Position numbers and translations under genes: made by a program
Notes under the pieces: model-generated
What the model was told of the DNA's origin: nothing
Databases searched by the model: none
Seen by the model: the letters and a program-made list of their open reading frames with translations, nothing else
NCBI GenBank assembly: GCA_032207245.1
Contig: CM063500.1
Location: forward strand, 38,917,740 to 38,981,739
DNA length: 64,000 bases
Direction: 5' to 3'
Origin: Pardosa pseudoannulata
Lineage: Eukaryota > Arthropoda > Arachnida > Araneae > Lycosidae
In this document: positions 30,414 to 43,165 of the stretch, piece after piece
How positions within the stretch are numbered: position 1 is the first letter of the stretch
Layout: every line of letters starts with the position of its first letter

Positions 30414-30697
30414 TGTAACGTATTTCACGCCTTTGACATCACTGTGAATTTTAATATTAATGTTTGTGTTTTCTAATTTTAACTTTGGCAACAAGTGAGT
30501 AGTTTTTTTTTAGAGAGTAGCATTTTTCCATGTTCGTATCGTAAGTAATAAAACGTTATTAATGTATAAATGTAAATATTAAATGTTAAGTAGTAATAAA
30601 TAATATGTTTGTGATAATAGTCTACAAGTCATCCTAGTCTTGAGTATTAGGAATACCAATCTATAATTGAGTTGAGTTTCGAAATCGGTATTCCACA
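30414..30697 (+). repeat. 3' LTR, BEL/Pao 2
   Basis: Starts TGTAACGTATTTCACGCC directly after the tract AAGGTGGGAGGA (30402-30413) and ends GTATTCCACA, 284 bp. Confidence 0.75.
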
Positions 30698-31180
30698 TAG
30701 CCCATAAAAATGACACCCCTTTAGTTAAAGACGTTTATTAACAGAACGTTGGAGGACGGGTTCCCACTTCATTATAGGGACAGGACAAACTGAGGGGTCA
30801 GCTAACATGAAGTTATAAGTAACAGGCCCTTAACACGTGGGTCAACATCTCAGTTAAAATCTGTGGGAAAATCTCTAGGAAAATCTGACTGCGATAGCGT
30901 GCATCTCCTTTTTGTTTGGAAATTTCCTAAATTATCCACTAGGGTAATGTAGAATAATAATTGGTTAGACCCCTTCTTTGAAGGCGTAAACTGTAACCCC
31001 AGTGGTCAATTTAGGTTAGGGGTTAAAAGGGAAAAGCAAAAAGAAGCTGGAATTTTTGCCCTTGACTTAAGATGTGAAAACCCACGAGAATTTTCTCGGG
31101 GTGTCTTAGGGATTTTATATAAAATGCCTACATTTGTTTCCTGATCTAATTTACTTTTCCTTATATGTATACCCAGCTAG
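30698..31180. other. Unassigned sequence after the retroelement block
   Basis: No ORF with a domain. GACACCCC near 30712 and GGGGTGTC near 31098 form a weak inverted pair, so a decayed DNA transposon is possible. Confidence 0.35.
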
Positions 31181-31350
31181 CAACGTTACGTTGGGCCAAC
31201 GTTGTACTGCATACGTTGGGCCAACGTTGATATGACACGTTGCCAACGGTTGGTTAATGGTTGGCTAATGGTGGTTTGTTTACATATTGCCAAAGCAATA
31301 CTACGGTGGGCCAACGTAATACTACGATGGGCCAACGGAATACCAACGTT
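31181..31350. repeat. Short array of the palindrome GTTGGGCCAAC
   Basis: CGTTGGGCCAACGTTG occurs near 31188 and 31213. Variants (CGGTGGGCCAACGTAAT, CGATGGGCCAACGGAAT) occur near 31303 and 31325, with broken TTGG/CCAA units between them. A 163-codon minus-strand ORF overlapping it (31186-31677) translates these repeats and lacks a domain. Confidence 0.75.
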
Positions 31351-34300
31351 TATATTTCTGTTTATTATTTTGCTATAGTGTATAATATAGAATGGGCATG
31401 TGCTATTACTTTGAAATAACCTGATGTTTTTATAACATAAGTCATTTTTAAATTTTGCAAGAGTTGAAAAATAGAAAATAGATATAAAAAGAATGAGATA
31501 GGTTATTTTAGTCGACATCATACATTTCATATAATACTTACTCTGCGGCAATCCATTTATTCCTTTGAAATCTGTATTAATTTTTTTTAATGATACAAGC
31601 TGTTTCGTAAATAAGAAAAACGAAAATTTCCCCTTCTGAGAGCTAAAAATAGATAATTGAAGAAAAGCACAACACAACAGAGGTTAAACAAAAAAATATA
31701 CAAATTTTAGTTATTTTTCTTTTATTTACAATTTTTTTTAAAATTTAAATTCGGCCACCAGTTCCATCTACCAAAGTTCTCTACATTTTCTTTGGATTCA
31801 CAATTTCATGGCATCTGAAACACAAATAAGTAACTTGAAAAGTATATATTATAAAATGTTTTAATATTATCACAGACATTTCCTTTTATCCTTTTAGCTT
31901 TTTAAAATGATTCAAAGATGATTTGAATATGTAAAAAAATAAAGGCAAACATAATTACATCTAATAAATAAAATTAAGTTATAAAGTAAACAAGTTTCAT
32001 AACTATGATAAAGTGAAATCTATAATATTTACATATCATTATACAACTTTATTATTATTATTAAGAAAAGACACAAAAAAGTAACCTAACAATAATTTAA
32101 ATCAGCATGCTTTAAAAAAAATTATGTCACCTATCTTACTCATTATAAAACACATAATTGAGATTTTTAAAATGTATCTCATCTGAAGTTATTTCTTTCT
32201 TTGTATTCAATATAAATGTTTTGTCTAAAAATTGTCTTACAGACAGAATTAATGTTAAAATATATAACTGTTGAGGTGTTGAATAGATTAATACAGTTAT
32301 TTGAGATTTAAAAATTATAGCATGTAATAAAATAGTCAGCACAAGATTATGAAATTGCTACATTAAGTTATCTAATTAGGTAACTTTATGTAATAACAGA
32401 AAAACATTTAAATATAATCTTTCATACCTATCTAAAAAACTACAAATTTCTTTTGTAAATATAAATGTATTTTTACTTCATACCTTTCAAAATTGAATAT
32501 TTTTCTAAGTTATACGAAAATATTTAAATCAAAATAATTTAAGCTAAGAAAATTAAAATAATTTATTTGAATAAGTTATCTGAACATTTAAAGCTAATGA
32601 GGAATTCAAAATTATGCTGACTTTCATATCACATATAAAAGAGAATGAATTCATTTTCTTCTTTTATATCTTATTATAAACATTTTAAGTAGTTTCAGGA
32701 ATTTATTTTCTATGGTGTAAATCAAAATTGATGTAAAATTTAATTTTTTATACTAGTGTATTTTTAAATATTATATTAAAATTATATAAAATAATATAAT
32801 TAAATGTATCCATATTCTCCCAAAAGTAGCCTGTAAATTTTTATATATCTATTAAAGTTTTTTTGAAATAATCTTCTATATACTTACTTGATTACAACCA
32901 TGTTTGGTTATTACTGTATTTTGTTGTTAATAAAATTTTTTACAATTTTATTTCTTGGTAATGCATTGTGACAAAGGTATTTTTATGTTGCTATTTTGCA
33001 CATTTTCTTTATAAGATTGCATCTCTATAGATTTTGAAAGCAATTCAGATATTAAGCAAATTGCTATTTTTATATATAAGTTAGATATTTTCTGATACTA
33101 AAGCAATCTGTTTTATATAATTATTTTATATGAATATTAATTCAGCACGTCCAGAAACGTAAGATATGTTTTATAAGCTGCATTAATTTAAAATTTTCTG
33201 TAATTTTTGTGTAAGTTGTGGTACATTTATATTTCTTTAACATTTCTTATATTAAAACTATTGATTTAAAATAATTATAGTATCTTGAGGTTTTTTGTTA
33301 ATATATTCAATACTAACATTTCTATTTACTGTACCATCTGAGCAGAACCTAAACATACAAAAGTATGTACAAAAGTATATACAAAAGTATTCAAAATAAT
33401 GAGAGTTGTACTTATTATTGAATTTGTGAGTTGTATCTCCGTTTAATAAACTAACTCAGTGAAATTAGTTTTATTTCAGGTAGAAGTAGCTAGAAAATTA
33501 TCTACAGCTTTGACTTGTCAGGCTTTTATATGTACTCTAAATTTTATCACATGCTGATTTTCTGAAACAGAATGTGAAATATAGAAAGGGATTTCTTAAA
33601 AGTGAAATGAAAATTTAATATCATATTAAATCTGAGATTTATTGAAATATTTTATTTTCTCATTAAGTTTTGTGGATTTATTAAAAAACCTTTTGCTATT
33701 ACCTAATATATTTTTAAAAAGTTTTTATTTCAGAAAAAAAAAATAAATAAATGTAGACTGTGAGTATGCTAAAATGGAAACTACTTTGCCCATATGTGTT
33801 AGTTTTAAAGGTGTTAAATCTTATAGTTTTAAAAGTTACAATAACTTTAAAAATTTATTGAAACTTTATATTGATCTATTTACTTTGAGAACTAATTTTA
33901 ATATTGTATCAAAATACAGTTTTAATAAATTACTAAAATTTCTTTGTTTGCTCAATAAATTTATGACTAGATCTGAAACCTTTTGATTTTAACTGGTTAA
34001 TTGTTTCTCCTACTTGAATTTGATTAATTTGTTTCTTATTTTATAATATTTTTTAGAGAAACTCACTTTTATTGCTTTTTATATGCAGGTACTTAGAAAA
34101 TCAAATTTTTTAATATCTTGATAAGCATTATTTATGCTTCTGATTTTATCGCAGTCTAAGAGTGCCAATTTGGTTTATAATTGAGGCTTTAAGATAACCA
34201 GTTTGATAGATTGAATTCATAGTTATTAAATTTTCTAAAAAAACATTACTTATGTTCTTTGAAACTTTTTATTTCAGGTTGAACATCTGACAAAATGAGT

Positions 34301-35273
34301 TTTCTTAGTATTCTTTAGAATAGAAAAGTTTATAACAATATCAAAAATTTATCCTATAAAATGTGAAGGAAATATAATTTATGTGAAATAATATTTTAAT
34401 GATTAATGGTAGATAATTATTAAATACTCTTTCAAATTCTTAAACATTAAATTATTATCACATTTGAAAATTAAACTCAAACCTTTACAGTTATATAATG
34501 TTAAAAATACATAGCTGTAATTACATCTTTAAGAAAAATATTTTTTTTCAGGTTTTGTTGATACTCTGTAACAAAACATGTTAAAAATAGATACTGCACT
34601 GAATTTATTTTTCATGACAGTTTAAAAAAGTATTATAAATAGTAGCAATTTAATTGGCTCTAAAATACATGATAGTTGAACAATTAATTAAATCATAACT
34701 CTTGCTCAACTTCTATGTATAGTTTAAATGAAATACGTGTGAAATTTGAAATATTCTATATGTCAAGTTTATTCAAACTTTAAAAAAAAAAAAAAATCTA
34801 CACTGTTGAAGGTTTTTTTTTTTGTATAATTAATGTATTTAACGAACAGATTGTTAGGAAAGGATATATAAAAATATTGAATTTATCTATGCATCTGATA
34901 TTTGTTTTATTTTTTTATGAACTTGTGTTCCTTGGTTTTGTATTATTTGAAATAAATGTGCATGTATATTTTTTGAAAAAAATCATTATTTTTTTTTAAA
35001 TTGAAAAGTTAAATATTTTCATTGAATTTAAACATTTTTAAAAATTCTATTTAACATGTTGATTTTGAAATTTAAAGGTGGTGTTTTATAAATTTATGTG
35101 AAGTACTTCGTTTTATTTTATTTTGTTCTTCATTTTATAATCAACAAATAGTTTGATGCTTTATATTTTAAAAACTATTTTTTGATTTGTACATTGAATT
35201 GCATAATATTCTGTATTTTTTAAATATTTAGTTTAAGATATTTCTACGAAATGCAATCTCTGAACTATTGCAG
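31351..35273. other. Long AT-rich, intron-like stretch
   Basis: No coding exon, repeat pair or inverted-end element was recognised. The plus strand is T-rich. It precedes the first zinc-finger exon and is probably an intron of the same gene. Confidence 0.55.
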
Positions 35274-35539
35274 GAGCTCCACGAAGATACTGCTGCAAAC
35301 TTTGTTCATTTAGTACAATTTATTCTTCAAGTTTGAAAACTCATGAACTTACTCATACCCAAGAACGTCCATATTGGTGTCCACATTGCTCTAGAGCTTA
35401 CAATCATAAATCTAATTTGAAAGCTCATTTGCGTATCCATACTGGTGAAAAACCTTTTAGTTGCCATATTTGTTTACGTAAATTTTCTTTTCAGTCAAGT
35501 TATAAAAATCATTTACTTACTCATCATAGTGCATCTTAA
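35274..35539 (+). CDS. C2H2 zinc-finger alternative terminal exon 1 (three fingers)
   Basis: The exon starts after the splice acceptor CTATTGCAG (AG at 35272-35273) with two bases completing a codon (phase 1), then 87 codons and TAA. It encodes three C2H2 fingers with C-X2-C-X12-H-X3-H spacing: YCCKLCSFST..., YWCPHCSRAYNHKSNLKAH... and FSCHICLRKFSFQ.... The linkers are HTQERPY and HTGEKPF. There is no Met in the finger region, as expected for an internal/terminal exon; the usual first-codon call at 35333 is a Leu codon. A polyadenylation-like AATAAA lies at 35652-35657. The product is inferred to be the DNA-binding end of a BTB-ZF transcription factor isoform, nuclear. The BTB exon is not in the window. 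Confidence 0.9.
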
Positions 35540-37825
35540 TTGTAAATTGTGTATTAACATTTCTGTCATTGATGCTTTTGGTTGCATGCATTTATTGTAC
35601 TAAATATTTACTATACTCATTTAGTTGAAAGAGGTTTTGATATGCATTTAAAATAAACTTGTACATCTCTTACCTTTTATTTTGCTTACAACAATATTTT
35701 AAAATGAGAATGAAAGCTTGTATTATTTATTACGTAATCATACTAAATTTTATTTATATTTTGGAATATTAAAATTCTGCAATAGTTATTTTCTATGATC
35801 TTCATGATAGGAAAAATGTAACCAATTATATTTCTCATTGTTTGTCTTATTTAATGTTACATTTTATTTAATTGTTTGACCAATATACTTTATAGATGGA
35901 TTATATATTACTTATTTGAAATCTCAATGCATCCTTGAAAATTCTATTTTATTTAAAGTTTGGTGATATATTATAGCAGTAATATAAAATACTATATTGA
36001 TTTAAATAAATAATTTTCCTTATTGTGCTGAACTCATATACCTCTGACCATTTTTAAATGTTAGAAATTATAAAACATGGATCCTAGTTAAATGCAGCCT
36101 TGAAAGAATTTTAAAAGAGGCTAAAATGTTTTATATTTAATTTATTTATTAATGTGTAGCTTTGAGAGAAAATAATTTCTTAACAGCTTTTAAAAAAAGT
36201 TTTACTATGTTAAACATATAATACTCTCATATATATATTTATATGTGTCAGGCTCATTGCCTGAAAAGAAAAATGAGAAAGACATACATTCTAGGCATTA
36301 AAAGTTTATTCAAACAGCTTATTCCATCATGCTGATAACAGTTTATAAGCCAAATGAGCACAGCTTTAATTTATTTTACAAATATAATTTTCTAACATTG
36401 TGATTAGAAAATTTAAAGTTAATATTGTATATACCTAAACATATATCGAAACCATTTTCTATAACAAATACTTTATTGAAAACTAAACGTAAATAGAATT
36501 TGTGGAAAATAAAAAATAAAAGTGAAGATTGATTCCAATGTAATAAAGACATTTTATAAAATTCCAATTAAAAAATATTAATTTAAAAGTTTTAGTCTAC
36601 AGATTTTGGTTTCTTAATATTCTTTAAGATGCCATTTACTTAAAGTAGGATTTATGAGTGAAACTTAATAAATAAGAATTATATTGATAGGTTAAGAGAG
36701 ATAGTATTTCTATTTACAATTGTTTTTAAATAAAGAAATGTATAATGTTTATCAAAGAAAAAATGCAAACATTAGGTAGAATAGATTAACTACTATAAAG
36801 GTGTGAGCAGCAGATAATGAAATCTTAATCATCATTTTTCTAAAGAGAAAAATAGCAGGTATGCCTGTAAAGAAGAAGGGAATATAGGAGGAGAAAATTA
36901 AAGATCTAATGTACTGTTAAAATTTTTTGAAGGTTAATCTATCATAAAAGCTTTTATATCCAACATGTTATTGATTGAAATAAATATTGTATTAATTTCA
37001 AACAGTTTAAATACCTAATATCTATAGTTTCCTAATATCTTAATATAAGAGTTACAAAGGGCAATGTTCAGATGTTTTGAAAGCCCAGTACATGAGCTTA
37101 ATTTATATCCTTTTTTTTTCTGCTTGAATCTGATTTAGTTGGATAATTATGAAGAAGTTATATGTTGATTTCAAAAGGGTGCTTTTAGTTATTTTATTGC
37201 TGAATGGTACTTGGTAGATTGACAAATGTATCAAACCTTTTAACTGTCAATGCAAACTCTTCATCACGCTTTGATTAAAAATTACTTTCTGCCTTCATCT
37301 TCATATTTACATGAATGATTTTTTTTTTAAACTTCACAGTTTTTATGGATAATTTAAATAAAATTTGGTTTTATTTATTTCACTGTCTAAATTGAATTGC
37401 CTTCCTCTGGCATTAGGACTTTATTTAACTGATCAGTTTTTGCTTTGGATTCTTGTTCAAATTTTTATTATAAGTAAATTCCTTAGAAATTTTATCATAA
37501 ACCTCTTATTGAAGGTAAGTCTCACTAAATTAAGTCAAGTTATGACTTGACTACTGCAATATATACTCTATTATAAAGGATACAATATTATTACTTTCTA
37601 TACACACTGATAAGGAGCATAAATAGTATTTTTCATCTTCTAATACATTAAGTTTATATAAATATTATTCCAAAAGCATATTATGGTAAAAAATAATGTT
37701 ATTGTGTTAGATCTTCCTAATGTAGTACACATTAGTATTAAAATTGCGACAAAATGTAATAAAATTAAAATTTGCCTTATATTTTCCTGATTATTCATAT
37801 TTTTTATACAGGATAATTATAAATG
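35540..37825. other. 3' UTR of exon 1, then intron-like sequence
   Basis: AT-rich with no further exon found. CAGGCTCATTGCCTG near 36249 is a small palindrome. Short ORFs (36376-36567, 37365-37550) have no domain. Confidence 0.5.
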
Positions 37826-38548
37826 CAAGCTTGCAATTCCGTCTCTTTTCTCACCTTTAGTCACTTTTTTTACAAATGATCACTTTTAGTCACTTTTTTA
37901 AGTAAACAGTCACTTTTTTCATGGTGTGTCACAGCAAAAGTCTGTTGTTGAAAAAAGAAAATCTGAATTAATAACAAAATATTTTAATAAAAGACCAAAA
38001 ATGTGATGCTCTAATCTATTTTTCTTATTAAAATGTAATTAGTCATATGGTTTCCAGAATTTAGTGATTTTAAAAAGTCGTAAAGAAGTTCCTGAAATCT
38101 ACATTTGTACTGAAATATACATTTAATACATTAAAGTAATTTACGTCAAAGCACACATTTCTCTTTTTCTTTTTCTTCACAAATTTTGTTTAGATACTCT
38201 AATCTAGCTATGTACATATTTCAAAACATCATTAATATATGCAGAAAATTGTGATTATAAAATTAATGTATTGTATGTATTCAAATCTAATTTATAGATT
38301 TTCTTGAATAAAAAGCAATGTTGTGTTAAACAAAATTTTTAACCTTTTTGTATTTGACGCTAAAATTATGTTTTGCATCATTTGATTTAGAGTTAAAATA
38401 AATAGAAAAATCCTAATAATAGCATCTGTAATCAAGAGGAGAAAAAAAACGCTTTCTTTTCAATGATTAGTCACTTTTTAGTCACTTATTCTGTATTATT
38501 TGTCACTTTTCTCACCTTTTTGAAAGTACCTCAGCAGTTGCAAGCCTG
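37826..38548. mobile_element. DNA transposon with 6-bp target duplication, copy 1
   Basis: Left end CAAGCTTGCAATTCC and right end GTTGCAAGCCTG are inverted. It is flanked by TAAATG on both sides (37820-37825, 38549-38554). The interior is non-coding with repeated TTTAGTCACTTTTT. About 90 percent similar by eye to 44871-45638. Confidence 0.85.
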
Positions 38549-39588
38549 TAAATGCATTTAATTTGATGATTTAAGTAGTGTAGCTTTCATCCATTTCTGA
38601 AAAGAATATTTAAAAATGGAAAGGTACATGAAACGCATCCTTTTATTTTTCTGTAAATATTTTGCTGTATGATACTCACATACCTACATCAGTGCTATGT
38701 GGAACTATTGTCTGTGTGCAAAAGTCTCACTGTCAGCATATTTATAACTTTTTGAATTTCTTTTTATTAAATCTAACTTCTGATCTATTAGCACTTGAGT
38801 AGCAAAGCATTGTAATTTTAGCATTGCTCACTTGCAAATATTTTAACATCTTTAAGGATTAATATATTTAATTTTTATATCATCCTAGTACATGTCTGGA
38901 ATAGATTTGATGATGTTTATGATTTGTATTATTTTTTTCATTAACAAGATTAATATTCATATTGGATTTCGTAAAAATCAACTAAATTATTTGAGACATT
39001 AGTTTGATATGCATAACAGATTCTTTTGCAAACTTAATTTTGTAAAAGTTTTTGTGTGAAATGTATAAAAAAAATCTTCATTTTTTTTATATTTAACTTG
39101 TACAGTTATTGTTTTTTCAACAAAAAGTTATTGTTTTTTTTTAAGTATTTTATGTATTTCTTAATAGCTGTAACTTGCCGTAATAATAAATTGAATATAA
39201 ATAACAAATATTAGCTGGTGTAATTATTTTTCTCATACACCATAATTTTGTTGTATCTGTTCTGCTTTTTATTTTAATTCAAAAGATTTTAAATATTGCG
39301 ATAAAATTTGTTTTGTACTGACATAATACCTATTTATATAAATATGTTATTTTATGATGAAATTTTATTTAGACATTTTAATTATATCTTTTTCAATTTA
39401 TAAACAGTGAAGATTTCAATCTAGTTAAAAATTCATTAAATATCTTTACATGTAAAAGTAATATGTTTATAAATATTTCAGTTTACGCTTATTATTTATG
39501 ATCCACATCCATAAAATATAATTATACACAAATGCGTTTAATTTATAATTACACATTTGCTTTAGAAATTATAAAAAAGATATATGTA
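38549..39588. other. Intron-like AT-rich sequence
   Basis: Nothing recognisable. Confidence 0.5.
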
Positions 39589-40480
39589 CAGTTGACTCTC
39601 AATGTCTCAACCTTGTTTATCTCAATTTTTCACATTTGATATCAATGCAATTCAATAAAACTTTTATGTCATTGTTTCAAAGAGCCTTAGTGTGAAGTAA
39701 TTATTATAATAATACAGTGAATAAATATTTAAATAAAGTTCTGAACATAATGGCTTTTATTTATATTTTGAAATATATACGAATGATTTTTTGTGTTTAT
39801 TAAAATGAAATTTTCTTCAGAACTATTTCTGTTTGTTTTGTGAAATCCAGATATTTTTACAGCTTGTGCCAACTTTTTGGTCTATGGATATCTCAACATT
39901 GAATTCTGTGATGTAATGAAACCATTTAAGGACATATTAGTATCATTTTCTGATTTCATAGATGTAGATTAAATATGTATCTAATGCAAAAACTCTGAAA
40001 TCAAGACATTATTACAACTGAAGAGGACGTAAATGAGAAAGATAATTATTAAATTTTTATAGGTAATAATGTGTAATCTAACATTAGTGATATGATAGCA
40101 GTATCTGTCATTCATCTGAAAGTAATATCAAAACATATAATTAATGATTTCATTAGATAAAATTAATTTTAAAAAATAATATAAAACTGTTTAGTACTTC
40201 TCTCCTTAAGGAAATATGATAAAAACATTTTTATTCATATTTGATATTCATCATTTTCAGTGTACCACTTTCCTCTTATTATTCTTAAAATAAAATTGTG
40301 AGTTTATCAGAAATTTTGTGAAAGAATTTTGTTTTGTTATGTTTTTAAAGCATACTTTTAACGTGACAGTCAATTTAACCTTAATAAAAAATATATATGC
40401 ATTTTTCGAACATCTTGAACTTTGATTATCTTAAATATTTTTCTTGGTCCTCAAGACTTTAAAGTATTGAGAGTTGACTG
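39589..40480. mobile_element. Pogo/Tigger-like non-autonomous transposon
   Basis: CAGTTGACTCTCAATGTCTC at the left end and the inverted ATTGAGAGTTGACTG at the right end, each bordered by TA. CAGTYRACTCTC-type ends are typical of pogo/Tigger elements of the Tc1/mariner group. The 892-bp interior has no transposase frame. Confidence 0.7.
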
Positions 40481-40482
40481 TA

Positions 40483-41281
40483 TGGGATTTTTGCCTTTAG
40501 CAAGACATATAGTCCATTAATGTATTTTTTTTCACATTACAACATTTTCCAATCTGTTTATCTTAAAAATTTTTCTAAAAAGACATATTTATAAGAAAGC
40601 TGATAGTTTTATATAACTGTCTTGAATCTGAGGGATAGGAGGAGAAGGGTGTAAAGGTAAAGTATTTTGCAGGATATAGCATTAAAACTGAAGTATGTGA
40701 GATTATATGAAAAACCAATGTGATATTGTGTTTTTAAATAGATAATTAAGCTACTGGCAAGTAGCTCTCAACTGTTTGATCATTTTCTATTAAATTTTCA
40801 AAGAGCTCTATTATTTGTTTAGTTTCTGTATAACTGACTCTCATGTATCTTTAAAATTTAAAAATTATAAATACTTAAATTCATGGGTATTTCTTCTTTT
40901 TCTTTCTTTTTATATCTAGAAGAATTCAAACAAAATATGTAAAAATAATTTTTTAGTTATATAATCCTGTAGAAAATTTAAAATCATCTATTTCTGTTGT
41001 TGGTAGTATTTCCTCTAGTTCATACCTAGGAACTATGGTATTAGCAAAATTAATTTACAGGGAAAAAAAAATCCACTTAACAGTATTAAATATATGAGGA
41101 AAATTATATGACTATAAATATAATTTCTTCCTTCATCTGCATTCTTTGCAAATTAAATTGTTATCGATTGATATAAATTTTTCTGCATATTAAAAGGCTG
41201 ATATATTTCTTTATTTGCAAGAATTTAAAATATTTTATACCTAAATTTATTATTGTATTATATATGCTGTTGTCATTGCAG
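40483..41281. other. Intron-like sequence before exon 2
   Basis: AT-rich, no repeats seen. It ends in the pyrimidine-containing acceptor TTGTCATTGCAG. Confidence 0.5.
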
Positions 41282-41559
41282 GTAGTTTCAGTGGACAAGG
41301 ACATCCATCTAGAAAATTTCAATGTGGATTATGTTCTTACAATACTGATAATTCATCACATTATAAAAGTCATAAACTGTTTCATACACAAGAAAGGCGT
41401 TATGTTTGCCGAGTTTGTTCAAAAAGATTTAATCATAAATCTAATTTGACTGCTCATGTTCGTTTACATACTGGTGAAAAACCATATGTTTGTAATGTAT
41501 GTTATCAAACTTTTACTTTCAGAAATAGCTTGGTAATGCATGTTGCTAAAATGCATTGA
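41282..41559 (+). CDS. C2H2 zinc-finger alternative terminal exon 2 (three fingers)
   Basis: Starts after TTGTCATTGCAG with two bases (GT) completing a codon, then 91 codons and TGA. Three fingers: FQCGLCSYNTDNSSHYKSHKLFH (split here by role: Cys pair, 12 spacer residues, His pair), YVCRVCSKRFNHKSNLTAH... and YVCNVCYQTFTFRNSLVMH..., the last with H-X4-H. The linkers are HTQERRY and HTGEKPY. The frame contains no ATG before the late M residues near the C-terminus, so simple ORF finding misses it; the overlapping 61-codon ORF at 41264-41449 is in another frame and spurious. It shares phase and architecture with exon 1, so it is inferred to be an alternative 3' end of the same transcription factor. 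Confidence 0.9.
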
Positions 41560-42740
41560 CATACACATATATTATTTCATATAAAAAGATTAATTTTAGA
41601 GCACTTCATGGTTTTTCCTGCAAATGTAATTTTTCATTTTTTTGTCAAATATATGTATGTATATAGTTCTAAAAACTGACAAAATATCATATCACTTTGG
41701 AAAAATGAAAAAAATGTAATATTTTGAAGCTAATATTGTACAATATTTCTGTATTTTATTATGTATTTCCATTTAAAAATCGTTGAATCAGTATAAACAT
41801 TAAATTTTGTGGTTCTAAAATATTTTTTAACTATAAAAAAGTATATTAATGGGAATTTATTTAGTCTTATATTCTGAGCTTTTAATTATTTAATTATAAG
41901 TATTTTTATGGATAATTTATTGCAAGAAATTTTTAAGTGTTATAGAAAGTAATATCGCCAGTAATACTGATGATAACTAAATAAACCATTTTATTAATAG
42001 AGTAGCTGAGATGTTTATAAGCATTTTATGACTATTGGTATTAGAAGTTTATATAAAGTTTGCAACTTTTAAAATATTTCTATAACCAACTGTACCTCGT
42101 TAAAATTTTTACTCCAATATAATTTCTAAATCAATTTTCCATTATTAAACTTTTTCTAACTCTCATCTGTATTAATATGATAAATCTCAGTGCTCTAATT
42201 TAAAATAGTCTTTCAAAGTTAATAAATATTTATAAAATATTCAGTTATGCTAAATACAGAATGAGAAAAGTATGTGTTCTTTGCAATTAAATTAGCTAAG
42301 CTGATTTTTTAGGTATTTATTTTTATTTTTTGTTATTACACTAGTATCACCTCTTTAATTATTTTATCTTCTTCAATGCCACATAGAAACATTTGTATTT
42401 ACATTTTACTTAAAAATACAGTAATTTTAATTACTTTCATTTATTACTCTTAAAAGATATATACTACACATCATTCTTTTGGGTTCAGTAATTGTTTGTG
42501 AAAGTGAGTGCTGTTCTTGAGATTTTTAAGTAACTTATAAATTTAACTGTAGACCCCCTACAGAATTTTTTTTATCATTTATTTTATATCATTAAATTGT
42601 TTAAATCCCAAGAAGTAAAAAGTTATATGATTTGTGCTAAAAAAAATATACTTCCATTCTAACCCTTTAATTTATCAGTTATAGAAATTCTGTAAGTACT
42701 ATGCATTCAATTACTCTATAAATGAATTGTCCAATATTTG
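41560..42740. other. 3' UTR and intron-like sequence after exon 2
   Basis: AT-rich; AATAAA-type signals near 41980. No other features. Confidence 0.5.
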
Positions 42741-42767
42741 TTATCTATCTATCTATCTATCTATCTA

Positions 42768-42829
<62 letters not shown>

Positions 42830-42875
42830 CATACATACATACATGCATACATACATAGATATATACATACATACA
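42741..42875. repeat. (TCTA)n-(TA)n-(CATA)n compound microsatellite
   Basis: Successive ATCT, TA and ACAT tracts. The associated ORFs are artefacts. Confidence 0.95.
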
Positions 42876-43039
42876 CCTGTATAAACTCACAAACACAAGT
42901 ACCATACCCCCAAAACATATTTTAGAATTTTTATCTCATGTTTTCCAGTTGAACTATTAAGTTATAGAAATATGGTAAATTCTCTACATTTAATTTTATT
43001 TCTAAATTGCCTAGCATTTGTTGTCCATTGTAGATATGA

Positions 43040-43040
43040 G

Positions 43041-43119
<79 letters not shown>

Positions 43120-43165
43120 TATACATATATTATAATGTATGTATGTATGTATATATATATATAAA
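43040..43165. repeat. (TA)n and (TATG)n microsatellite
   Basis: Nearly pure TA for ~80 bases, then GTAT/TATA variants. Confidence 0.95.

Larger units (their letters stand above)
29580..30697 (+). mobile_element. BEL/Pao retrotransposon 2, 3' fragment
   Basis: End of integrase, C-terminal domain, polypurine tract and 3' LTR of a second, related but distinct BEL/Pao element. It begins abruptly at its boundary with the gypsy fragment. Confidence 0.85.

Noticed and set aside
30712..31105. Possible inverted-end element with GACACCCC / GGGGTGTC
   Set aside because: Only eight bases match and no target duplication is visible.
31186..31677. 163-codon minus-strand ORF
   Set aside because: Its C-terminal part translates the GTTGGGCCAAC array, the rest is low-complexity AT-rich sequence, and no domain is visible.
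41264..41449. 61-codon plus-strand ORF overlapping exon 2
   Set aside because: Wrong frame; the other frame encodes three complete C2H2 fingers from a good splice acceptor.
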